This document shows positions 1-4,127 of a DNA stretch of 5,064 nt, piece after piece (position 1 is the stretch's first letter; each line of letters opens with the position of its first letter). Source of the DNA: an uncultured Clostridium sp. (GTDB taxonomy: Bacteria; Bacillota; Clostridia; TANB77; CAG-508). The translations under genes and the position numbers were made by a program. Where the stretch lies: positions 1-5,064 of the forward strand of contig CAMCHB010000078.1 of NCBI GenBank assembly GCA_945874585.1, in the 5' to 3' direction. Below the pieces are notes generated by a model, which saw nothing but the letters and a program-made list of their open reading frames with translations, was not told the DNA's origin and ran no database searches.

Positions 1-51
1 ATACGATATCAGCCTCGGTCTCGTGGGCTCGGAGATGTGTATAAGAGACAG
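1..51 (+). other. Illumina Nextera i7 adapter with index and Tn5 mosaic end (artefact)
   Basis: This is sequencing-library DNA, not genome. Positions 33-51 are exactly the 19-bp Tn5 mosaic end AGATGTGTATAAGAGACAG. Positions 18-32 are GTCTCGTGGGCTCGG, the Nextera read-2 adapter arm. Positions 10-17 read CAGCCTCG, which matches my memory of the i7 index N710. Positions 1-9 (ATACGATAT) match the P7 end ATACGAGAT with one mismatch. The order of P7 end, index, read-2 arm and mosaic end is that of a complete adapter, so the real sequence begins at 52. The contig end was probably not trimmed before assembly. Confidence 0.98.
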
Positions 52-59
52 TAATGCAT

Positions 60-427
60 GTCTTATATGGTGGTCAAAATAGATACTTGTAAAACTATGA
101 TCTCCTAAAGCATGCATCAATTTGGGTCTTAGATGGTGGTCAAAATAGATACTTGTAAAACGCGATACCTGTTTAAATCAGTTGCAGAAATGTCTTAGAT
201 GGTGGTCAAAATAGATACTTTTAAAACGACAATGACTTCTAATTCTGTTATACGTCTGTCTTAGATGGTAGCTGAAACAGATACTTGTAAAACTAAGCGG
301 TAACCGTTACTCTGTACAATTCCAGTCTTAGATGGTGGTCAAAATAGATACTTTTAAGACATCAAACTTAACAAAACTTCTTAAACCTTTTGTCTTAGAT
401 GGTGGTCAAAATAGATACTTATAAAAC
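60..427 (+). CRISPR. CRISPR array, six 36-bp repeats, type II-like, truncated at its left end
   Basis: Six 36-bp repeats lie at 60-95, 126-161, 192-227, 258-293, 325-360 and 392-427. The consensus begins GTCTTAGATGG and ends ACTTGTAAAAC. The five complete spacers are unrelated to each other and are 30, 30, 30, 31 and 31 bp long. Eight bases of a further spacer (52-59) precede the first repeat, so the array continues beyond the adapter. The length, the GTyTTAGA start and the AAAAC end resemble type II (Cas9) repeats of lactic acid bacteria; this subtype call is inference because no cas gene is present. On that reading transcription is on the plus strand, with the leader to the left. Only 126-161 matches consensus exactly. 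Repeat 4 has five substitutions between repeat positions 13 and 21, and position 30 is G, T or A in different copies. Such decay fits the old, leader-distal end of an array. Confidence 0.95.
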
Positions 428-431
428 TAGC

Positions 432-468
432 AAAAAAGCAGCTCGAGTTTTTCTTGAACTGCTTTTTT
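432..468. terminator. Bidirectional rho-independent terminator between CRISPR array and 103-aa gene
   Basis: Arms GCAGCTCGAG (438-447) and CTTGAACTGC (453-462) pair with one C:A mismatch and one G:T wobble around a TTTTT loop. They are flanked by A6 (432-437) and T6 (463-468), so a U-run follows the hairpin in either direction. It starts 4 bp after the last CRISPR repeat and lies 14 bp beyond the stop codon of the minus-strand gene ending at 483, so it can end both convergent transcripts. Confidence 0.88.
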
Positions 469-482
469 ATTTGCTGTAGCAA

Positions 483-794
483 TTAATCTGTCACATCTTT
501 AGATTGCCAGTCTCTAATGTAGCCTAACGTTTGTAATCGAACAAGCCAATCCTTTACTGTTTTCTCTCCATGAGGTTCAAAATCTACTTTATATTGTTGC
601 TTATCCCCATTAAATACAGTCTGTTCAAAGAGAAATTCTCCTAGATTACTAGGATCACCCTCAGTAGAGCCAACGAAGTATATAGCATCGTTAACGCTTG
701 TTTCAGGAAGCCCATGAGGACCAGGATAGGTGTCGATAAAACCCTTCACCTTTTTGCCTTTAAAAATATGATACATCTTGAAGCGTCTTTTCAT
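483..794 (-). CDS. Hypothetical protein, 103 aa, soluble
   Basis: I do not recognise this family. The start is the ATG at 794, because AAAGGAG sits 7 bp upstream of it. An internal Met at residue 7 is a less well supported alternative. The product has a basic N-terminus (KRRFK), no membrane segment and no signal peptide. It is mixed polar with several aromatics; the middle part YFVGSTEGDPSNLGEF and the C-terminal part DWLVRLQTLGYIRDW look like a folded alpha/beta domain, the latter probably an amphipathic helix. The gene is monocistronic, with a promoter candidate at 883-911 in a cluster of TGTCAT boxes and a shared terminator at 432-468. The repeated boxes suggest that the gene is controlled by a DNA-binding protein. 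Its position next to the CRISPR array gives no firm functional link, because the two converge. Confidence 0.82.
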   Translation of the reverse strand: MKRRFKMYHIFKGKKVKGFIDTYPGPHGLPETSVNDAIYFVGSTEGDPSNLGEFLFEQTVFNGDKQQYKVDFEPHGEKTVKDWLVRLQTLGYIRDWQSKDVTD

Positions 795-847
795 GACTTT
801 TCTCCTTTTTCAGTAGTATCAACAATCTGTATTTAGAGTTTTTTTAA

Positions 848-871
848 TTTACTTCGATGACACGAAGTAAA
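848..871. repeat. Perfect 9-bp inverted repeat in the 5' region of the 103-aa gene
   Basis: TTTACTTCG (848-856) and CGAAGTAAA (863-871) are perfectly complementary around the 6-base centre ATGACA. The element lies just downstream of the promoter candidate at 883-911 and 54 bp before the start codon of the minus-strand gene. It lacks a U-run, so it is more likely an operator or a 5'-UTR hairpin than a terminator. The centre is itself complementary to TGTCAT at 876-881, so an alternative hairpin, or a pseudoknot, could form if both parts are transcribed. Confidence 0.6.
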
Positions 872-882
872 ACCATGTCATT

Positions 883-911
883 ATGATAGGTTTAAATGAC
901 AAACACTGCAA
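883..911 (-). promoter_or_regulatory. Promoter candidate for the 103-aa gene
   Basis: Read on the minus strand, TTGCAG (906-911) and TATCAT (883-888) are separated by exactly 17 bp. The -10 matches consensus at five of six positions, while the -35 keeps only its TTG. Transcription would start near 876, about 80 bp before the ATG. A 15-bp TGTCAT-type box (896-910) overlaps the -35 and the spacer, which would make this a promoter that a bound protein could block. Confidence 0.45.
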
Positions 912-1023
912 TATCAAATAATACCTTTTTAGTAAGCTTAGTATATTAAGGCTTTTGGGATCATTTGTTGGATTTACGGCTAAATCTTGCACTATTTGTC
1001 ATCCAAAATGCACTATTTGTCAT
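896..1023. repeat. Iteron- or operator-like 15-bp repeats (two direct, one inverted)
   Basis: TGCACTATTTGTCAT occurs twice in direct orientation, at 988-1002 and 1009-1023, with a 21-bp period of about two helical turns. A third copy lies in the opposite orientation at 896-910 (TGCAGTGTTTGTCAT on the minus strand), 13 of 15 identical. The core TGTCAT is also present at 857-862 (minus strand) and 876-881 (plus strand). The copies surround a promoter candidate and an AT-rich stretch at 911-960. Two readings are possible: operators for a regulator of the 103-aa gene, or iterons of a theta-type plasmid origin. No replication gene is in the window, so the choice stays open. Confidence 0.6.
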
Positions 1024-1048
1024 TTAGCTAATTTTAAAGAGAGTAATC

Positions 1049-1092
1049 AAAAAGAACAGTTCAACGGTCATATAGTTGGGCTGTTCTTTAGT
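1049..1092 (-). terminator. Terminator of the 108-aa membrane protein gene
   Basis: Arms AAAGAACAG (1051-1059) and CTGTTCTTT (1081-1089) are perfectly complementary. Further pairing inside comes from CAAC (1062-1065) with GTTG (1075-1078). On the minus strand the hairpin ends in a T-run (TTCTTTTTG). It lies about 20 bp beyond the stop codon of the gene ending at 1110. Confidence 0.85.
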
Positions 1093-1109
1093 CATAAGGA
1101 TATATTATT

Positions 1110-1436
1110 TTATTCTAGCGGTTTCTTAATGATTAAGAAAGACAACAAGAATCTTACTAAGACTAAGCCTTCAATAGCACCAATAATAGCAAGCATAATA
1201 TGAATTACACTTGCACTCATCACACCTTTAGCAAAGAAATTAACTACCATAACACCAGTAGCTACAATAATCAGCAAAGCCAAAATGAGCAAGTTTCTCA
1301 TATTGATAGCGTATTTTTTGCTAATAGGTAAATAGTAATCTGCTGTAAGGGCCATGATACCAATTTCAATACCTGCACCCATAGCAAACAGTGTCAAATA
1401 GAAAGCAAACAAATAAGACATTGTGTGTAAAGTCAT
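1110..1436 (-). CDS. Small integral membrane protein, 108 aa, three predicted membrane segments
   Basis: I do not recognise the family. The start at 1436 is supported by AAAGGAGG 8 bp upstream of the ATG. Three hydrophobic segments are visible at about residues 6-30, 46-69 and 76-102. The first contains the small-residue run MGAGIEIG and carries two acidic-flanked turns. A basic loop (SKKYAINMR, about 39-47) lies between the first two segments, and the C-terminus is basic (IIKKPLE). The positive loop and tail suggest a cytoplasmic C-terminus, but this is inference. No catalytic motif is visible. The gene stands alone, with its own terminator at 1049-1092 and 470 bp of non-coding DNA upstream. 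Immunity, transport-accessory or holin-like roles cannot be separated from sequence alone. Confidence 0.85.
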   Translation of the reverse strand: MTLHTMSYLFAFYLTLFAMGAGIEIGIMALTADYYLPISKKYAINMRNLLILALLIIVATGVMVVNFFAKGVMSASVIHIMLAIIGAIEGLVLVRFLLSFLIIKKPLE

Positions 1437-1486
1437 TCTTCTCCCCCTCCTTTCGTATAATTAATTTTAGCTCGAAAGCTCTATCC

Positions 1487-1513
1487 ATTTGGCGTACACA
1501 CCAAATAGGTCAA
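1487..1513 (-). promoter_or_regulatory. Inverted repeat beside a -35-like box upstream of the 108-aa gene
   Basis: ATTTGG (1487-1492) and CCAAAT (1501-1506) form an inverted repeat with an 8-bp centre. A TTGACC box lies beside it on the minus strand (1508-1513), but no good -10 sits 17 bp downstream. The next AT-rich candidates (TAAAAT near 1463-1468) are too far from it. The arrangement suggests a controlled promoter, but the exact promoter is not resolved. Confidence 0.3.
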
Positions 1514-1546
1514 AATCAGCACTTCTCATCAGGGATGCAACAAATC

Positions 1547-1580
1547 AAAAACAGACCGATTAGATAACCGATCTGTTTTT
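1547..1580. terminator. Hairpin terminator in the central non-coding region
   Basis: AAAAACAGACCGATTA (1547-1562) and the facing arm ending CTGTTTTT (1573-1580) form a stem of about 16 bp with two mismatches. A- and T-runs sit at its base, so it could work on either strand. On the minus strand it closes the orphan unit that begins at the ribosome binding site near 1716-1723. No real gene ends next to it. Confidence 0.7.
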
Positions 1581-1736
1581 AAAAAAGTAAAAAATAGATT
1601 ACTTGAAGGCCATCCTTTCTTTTTAGAATCTAAAATGACCCACAATTTTATATAGAAATTAGATATAGTTCTTTTGTGTTTGAAACGTATTTTTAGTATT
1701 TTAGCATAGCATCCCTCCTTTAATTGATTGGGGATG
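1581..1736 (-). other. Orphan ribosome binding site without a real ORF; degenerate gene or small RNA candidate
   Basis: On the minus strand AAAGGAGG (1716-1723) is a consensus ribosome binding site followed by two overlapping ATGs. They open only 3 and 4 codons (MLC and MLKY) before stops. One added A in the A4 run just after the second ATG would open a frame of about 59 codons, beginning MLKILKIRFKHKR and continuing to a TGA near 1528. That frame crosses the hairpin at 1547-1580, which argues against a real protein end. The unit may be a decayed small gene, a leader peptide or an untranslated RNA. A TTTTAGA/TCTAAAA dyad at 1621-1635 lies inside it. No convincing -35/-10 pair is seen upstream, only a TATATT-like box. 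Confidence 0.25.
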
Positions 1737-1741
1737 TTTTT
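1710..1741 (+). terminator. Plus-strand hairpin with T-run
   Basis: CATCCC (1710-1715) and GGGATG (1731-1736) pair perfectly around a 15-base loop, followed by TTTTT (1737-1741). On the plus strand it has the form of a weak terminator for an unidentified transcript. On the minus strand the same hairpin would hold the orphan ribosome binding site in its loop, so it could instead be a translation-control hairpin. Confidence 0.45.
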
Positions 1742-1791
1742 AGTTTACTTGAGAGCTAATTTGAATATAAGTAACTAAGTAATGAACTACA

Positions 1792-1815
1792 CCGACACTA
1801 AAGTGTCGGGTTTTT
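1792..1815 (+). terminator. Strong plus-strand rho-independent terminator
   Basis: CCGACACT (1792-1799) and AGTGTCGG (1802-1809) are perfectly complementary, realistically a 7-bp stem with a TAAA loop, followed by GTTTTT (1810-1815). No plus-strand gene lies upstream, so the terminated transcript is unknown. A second perfect hairpin, AAACACT-GAGT-AGTGTTT, follows directly at 1818-1835 and may act with it. Confidence 0.75.
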
Positions 1816-1835
1816 GGAAACACTGAGTAGTGTTT

Positions 1836-1906
1836 AGGATCTTACTGGCTATTAACGCCATACCTAACTCACACAGCTATTTACCACGGCCGGTTCCCGA
1901 TTTTCT
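1836..1906. other. Non-coding remainder of the 1437-1906 gap, locally GC-richer
   Basis: I see no gene here on either strand. The stretch is richer in G and C than its surroundings (for example CCACGGCCGGTTCCCG near 1886-1901). It contains a short TGGC/GCCA hairpin (about 1849-1863). It directly follows the stop of the 67-aa gene on the minus strand, but no terminator with a U-run is visible for that gene. The local composition would suit a structured RNA or a recombination remnant, but nothing decides this. Confidence 0.3.
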
Positions 1907-2110
1907 TTAAAGCATCTGCAGAATATGAAAAACAATTATCCAAAATAGCAAGCCACCACTAAGTGAAATTAGTGTAGTCAGTAAAATGTATGACCCTAAG
2001 CTTTCCATTTCTTCATCATTATTTTTCGTTTTTTCCTCTTCTTCATCAGCAGGAAACGCTTCTTTTAATGCTTTAGACAAATTAACTACCTTAGTTTTTG
2101 TTTTTCCCAT
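1907..2110 (-). CDS. Small single-pass membrane protein, 67 aa, acidic cytoplasmic part
   Basis: I do not recognise this protein. The ATG at 2110 follows AAAGGA with a 7-bp spacing. Residues 1-12 are basic (KTKTK), residues 22-35 are strongly acidic (ADEEEEKTKNNDEEM) and residues 39-66 form one hydrophobic segment ending directly at the C-terminus. This is a tail-anchored layout: a soluble charged N-terminal part and a C-terminal membrane anchor with almost nothing beyond it. It lies 43 bp after the helix-turn-helix gene on the same strand and is probably the last gene of that transcript. Possible roles include an accessory subunit or a membrane anchor for a partner protein; none is supported by a recognised motif. 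Confidence 0.78.
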   Translation of the reverse strand: MGKTKTKVVNLSKALKEAFPADEEEEKTKNNDEEMESLGSYILLTTLISLSGGLLFWIIVFHILQML

Positions 2111-2153
2111 TTATTTGTCCTTTATTTTTTAATTACTTACGATTTACTATTTC

Positions 2154-2381
2154 TTACCTTTTTTTACGTGGATCTTTAATACCGGTTACTTTTTCCATAC
2201 CTTTAGTAGTTACCACAAGGGTATTGCCAAATTTACGCCAGGAACCGGTTGGCCACTTTTCAGGGTATTCATTAATCATGCTACGTACATATGCAGGATT
2301 TTTACCCCAAATTTCTGAAGCATCCTTAGCAGTCATAATATTTTCATTGTTTAAATTAACCATATTCACTACCTGTTCCAT
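2154..2381 (-). CDS. Small helix-turn-helix protein, 75 aa
   Basis: Residues 17-67 look like a compact helix-turn-helix domain of the kind widespread in Firmicute phage and plasmid proteins, possibly Pfam HTH_59. In order it shows TAKDASEIWGKNPAYVRSMI (first helix, turn and second helix), a WRKFGNTLVVTT beta-hairpin or wing, and a closing helix with GMEKVTG. It should bind DNA as a regulator or excision/partition-type accessory factor; that role is inference. The tail is basic (KDPRKKR). The start is uncertain: the ATG at 2381 has no good ribosome binding site, while the in-frame ATG at 2363 (residue 7) has AGG at 8-9 bp. It precedes the 67-aa membrane protein gene by 43 bp and probably shares its transcript. 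It is the only evident DNA-binding protein in the window, hence a candidate binder of the inverted repeats seen elsewhere. Confidence 0.8.
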   Translation of the reverse strand: MEQVVNMVNLNNENIMTAKDASEIWGKNPAYVRSMINEYPEKWPTGSWRKFGNTLVVTTKGMEKVTGIKDPRKKR

Positions 2382-2492
2382 TTAGATTAAATAGTTGTAG
2401 CTTCTAATACTCACTACAGAGTCTCTTGTATGCATCTGCACTCAAGTTCTTTTTCCACGATTTATTCTATGAATTTAAATTTTTCATTTCAG

Positions 2493-2509
2493 AAAAACTC
2501 TAAGTTTTT
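2493..2509 (-). terminator. Weak AT-rich hairpin after the 65-aa gene
   Basis: AAAAACT (2493-2499) and AGTTTTT (2503-2509) pair around a 3-base loop directly after the TAG of the minus-strand gene ending at 2511. It is all A/T except two pairs, so it would terminate poorly or only partly. This leaves open read-through into the helix-turn-helix gene. Confidence 0.3.
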
Positions 2510-2510
2510 A

Positions 2511-2708
2511 CTACTTTTCATTAGATTTATTAATATTTTGAAAATGAATCAAACTAAGTCTTTTTTGAACTGGCATATTAGGAGCAAGCATTCTGAAGCT
2601 TTGTTTTGGTCCGCCTGCCCCATAAATATTTGAGTTGCTTAAACGGACGTAACGACTGATTTGTTCTTTTTTCTTTTTAGATTTAAACAAGTGCAAGTGC
2701 ATATGCAT
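2511..2708 (-). CDS. Hypothetical basic protein, 65 aa
   Basis: No family is recognised. The start at 2708 is supported by AAAGGA 8 bp upstream of the ATG, which is the main reason to believe the ORF. The N-terminus is His-rich (MHMHLHLFK), then comes a lysine cluster (KSKKKKEQ, residues 9-16), and the rest is polar and basic (SRYVRLSNSNIYGAGG, later PVQKRLSLIHFQNINKSNEK). There is no membrane segment. The GAGG in the middle is not a double-glycine leader, since the part before it is far too basic and lacks the usual hydrophobic pattern. Strong basicity would suit binding to nucleic acid. The gene lies 38 bp behind the DUF3850 gene on the same strand, so it is probably co-transcribed with it. 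Confidence 0.6.
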   Translation of the reverse strand: MHMHLHLFKSKKKKEQISRYVRLSNSNIYGAGGPKQSFRMLAPNMPVQKRLSLIHFQNINKSNEK

Positions 2709-2746
2709 TTATCTTTTCCTTTGCTTAATTTAATGATTGAAGGTAA

Positions 2747-3022
2747 TTAAATTCTTTTAGTTCCCAGCACTACATAACCAGGCTTTTGTTCAAAATCAGT
2801 AATGTAGGTGATTAAGCAGAAAACTCTTCTGCCGGAATACTCGCCAGTTGTTGAATCATACTCTCTTAGAATTAAGACCTCGCCTTCTTGGAAGTCAAGA
2901 TCATTTTGGCGAATCTCAAAATTCTTTCTGCCTTCTTTTTGTGCTTGAAAGTATTTTGGTTCAATCTTCAATTCCTTTACTTTTACAGTTCTTACTCCAT
3001 GTACTGCATCAAATACTCTCAT
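2747..3022 (-). CDS. DUF3850 domain protein, 91 aa (ASCH/PUA-like fold)
   Basis: From about residue 15 to the end the sequence fits the DUF3850 family (Pfam PF12961), which belongs with the ASCH/PUA-like domains. The diagnostic order is visible: KELKIEPKYFQAQKEGRKNF, then EIRQNDLDFQEGEVLILREY, then an acidic turn (DSTTGEYSGR), and the closing KPGYVVLG. The family is common in phages and mobile elements. ASCH-type domains are generally thought to bind RNA or modified nucleotides, but no activity is established that I can assign here. The length is usual for the family, with about 14 extra N-terminal residues. The ATG at 3022 follows AAAGGGGA at about 6 bp, and it begins 2 bp after the TAG of the 311-aa gene, so translation is probably coupled. 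Confidence 0.92.
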   Translation of the reverse strand: MRVFDAVHGVRTVKVKELKIEPKYFQAQKEGRKNFEIRQNDLDFQEGEVLILREYDSTTGEYSGRRVFCLITYITDFEQKPGYVVLGTKRI

Positions 3023-3024
3023 TA

Positions 3025-3960
3025 CTAGTCCCCTTTCTTTTTATTCATTAAAAATTCTTCAATATCAGGTAGTGGTGCAAACTCAAACCGTTCTTGATAG
3101 TTAACTTGATTATCAGTTTGGTAACGGATATGCATCTTAGGTCTAATATGACGTAAGTTTTCTAAAGTCTTTTCTGCATATCTGTTTAGTTGCATTTGAT
3201 AATCTTGTCCATATTCCAACTTAATGAGCCAATCATCTTCACGACTATAATCACTAAGCACTTCCCCATTAACGGCTTTCCATCCTGTTACAGTTCTAAT
3301 ATGATTGTCTCCGGCAACAACACCGCAATCTGTGATAATCGTTTTACCAAAGCCATAGGAAGTTTTACCTTTAGTGTGATATGGAACAATATAGCTATAT
3401 CCCATCAGGCAGTCGCCTTGTGCCATCTCCTGCATGTTCTTGTTGCCAAAGTACAAAATTCTATCAATAGGAAGCCACATATGGTAATCAAGCAAGTTGT
3501 CCATTAATGACCGTCTGAAGCCGATATACATATCAGTTGAGTCAGGATCTAGTTGAACTACCTTGTCCAATAAGATGAAGCCCCTCAGTTTGCCGCTATC
3601 ATTAACTACGGAAACATTAGAGAGCAAAGCCTGCCATCGAACTATTTCATGGTTTTCTGCTATTGGCTTTAATTTTTGTCTTTCTTTTTCTCCGGTATGT
3701 TCCGCCCAATTAATCGTGAACGGAATCGTTTGTGTTCTTACGTAGTTACAAATATCATCTTCAGTTGCGTTATATTCTTCAGCATCCGCTAATTGATCCC
3801 TACCCACATAAGGCATTTGCCAGATATTTTCTTTCTTAATATCATGAGCAAGTTCTAATAAAGCTGCAGATTGAGGATTATTTTCGTAAATCAGCTTTTT
3901 CGTGCGATATGCTGTAGCTCGCCTATTATGTTGCAACTTCTTTAGCTTTTTATATTTCAT
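3025..3960 (-). CDS. Hypothetical protein, 311 aa, cytosolic
   Basis: This is the largest gene here, and I do not recognise it. Residues 1-24 are strongly basic (KYKKLKKLQHNRRATAYRTKK), suggestive of nucleic-acid contact. About 25-75 is acidic and helical. The main body (about 80-250) is alpha/beta with many aromatics: for example EIVRWQALLSNVSVV, GFILLDKVVQLDPDS, DYHMWLPIDRILYFGN and YSYIVPYHTKGKTSYGFGK. A helical stretch follows (about 255-275). There is no signal peptide, membrane segment, Walker motif or zinc-finger pattern. The start at 3960 has GAGGTGA about 12 bp upstream, a rather long spacing, and no nearer in-frame start is better. Downstream it is joined to the DUF3850 gene by a 2-bp gap, which suggests that the two products act together or in the same pathway. 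Confidence 0.85.
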   Translation of the reverse strand: MKYKKLKKLQHNRRATAYRTKKLIYENNPQSAALLELAHDIKKENIWQMPYVGRDQLADAEEYNATEDDICNYVRTQTIPFTINWAEHTGEKERQKLKPIAENHEIVRWQALLSNVSVVNDSGKLRGFILLDKVVQLDPDSTDMYIGFRRSLMDNLLDYHMWLPIDRILYFGNKNMQEMAQGDCLMGYSYIVPYHTKGKTSYGFGKTIITDCGVVAGDNHIRTVTGWKAVNGEVLSDYSREDDWLIKLEYGQDYQMQLNRYAEKTLENLRHIRPKMHIRYQTDNQVNYQERFEFAPLPDIEEFLMNKKKGD

Positions 3961-3998
3961 GTATCTTTGCTCTCACCTCGTTTATTTTGTTTTGTTAA

Positions 3999-4027
3999 AT
4001 AATACAAAAATAAAACAGCCATTTCAG
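3999..4027 (-). promoter_or_regulatory. Promoter candidate for the 311-aa/DUF3850 operon
   Basis: On the minus strand CTGAAA (4022-4027) and TATTAT (3999-4004) lie 17 bp apart, each close to consensus (four and five of six). The start of transcription would be near 3992, about 32 bp before the ATG. The -35 lies inside the hairpin terminator at 4012-4059, so upstream transcription and this promoter share DNA. Confidence 0.42.
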
Positions 4028-4059
4028 AGTTTCTCCATACTCTCAAAAATGACTGTTTT
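4012..4059 (-). terminator. Long hairpin terminator after the 47-aa gene
   Basis: AAAACAG (4012-4018) pairs with CTGTTTT (4053-4059). CATTT (4020-4024) pairs with AAATG (4047-4051), and an inner GAG/CTC pair gives a long stem with mismatches. On the minus strand it is followed by ATTTTTG. It separates the 47-aa gene (4128-4271) from the 311-aa operon, probably with some read-through. Confidence 0.72.
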
Positions 4060-4087
4060 CAGCGTGCGTTTTTTGTAGCTGCTTTTT

Positions 4088-4122
4088 AATTTGGGAAACA
4101 AGTCAGCTTTCTTTTCCAAATT
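4088..4122. repeat. 11-bp inverted repeat just after the 47-aa gene
   Basis: AATTTGGGAAA (4088-4098) and TTTTCCAAATT (4112-4122) pair along 11 bp with one G:T wobble and a 13-base loop. It begins 5 bp after the TAG of the minus-strand gene. It has no U-run, so on its own it is not a rho-independent terminator. It may protect the 3' end of the message or act as a processing hairpin. Confidence 0.5.
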
Positions 4123-4127
4123 GCGCC

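Noticed and set aside
294..324. Inverted repeat GTAAC-C-GTTAC inside spacer 4
   Set aside because: Five-base arms in a single spacer are expected by chance and do not recur in other spacers.
955..1203. Plus-strand ORF with a zinc-finger-like CTICHPKCTICH pattern
   Set aside because: The pattern comes from translating the 21-bp direct repeat at 988-1023. The frame starts with TTG, has no ribosome binding site and overlaps the end of the 108-aa membrane gene.
1547..1815. Type I toxin-antitoxin locus (Fst/Lpt type)
   Set aside because: The several hairpins and the strong ribosome binding site suggested it, but no short ORF with a membrane helix is present on either strand.
2098..2385. Plus-strand ORF of 95 codons
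   Set aside because: It is antisense to the helix-turn-helix gene, which has family-like sequence, and it has no ribosome binding site.
2404..2465. Minus-strand open stretch reading NKSWKKNLSADAYKRLCSEY
   Set aside because: It looks protein-like, but it has no start codon, is closed by stops on both sides at about 20 codons, and I cannot link it to a family. It may be the remnant of a gene end.
2511..2708. Bacteriocin precursor with a double-glycine leader in the 65-aa protein
   Set aside because: The GAGG is preceded by a His- and Lys-rich sequence without the usual leader pattern, and no bacteriocin transporter or immunity gene is adjacent.
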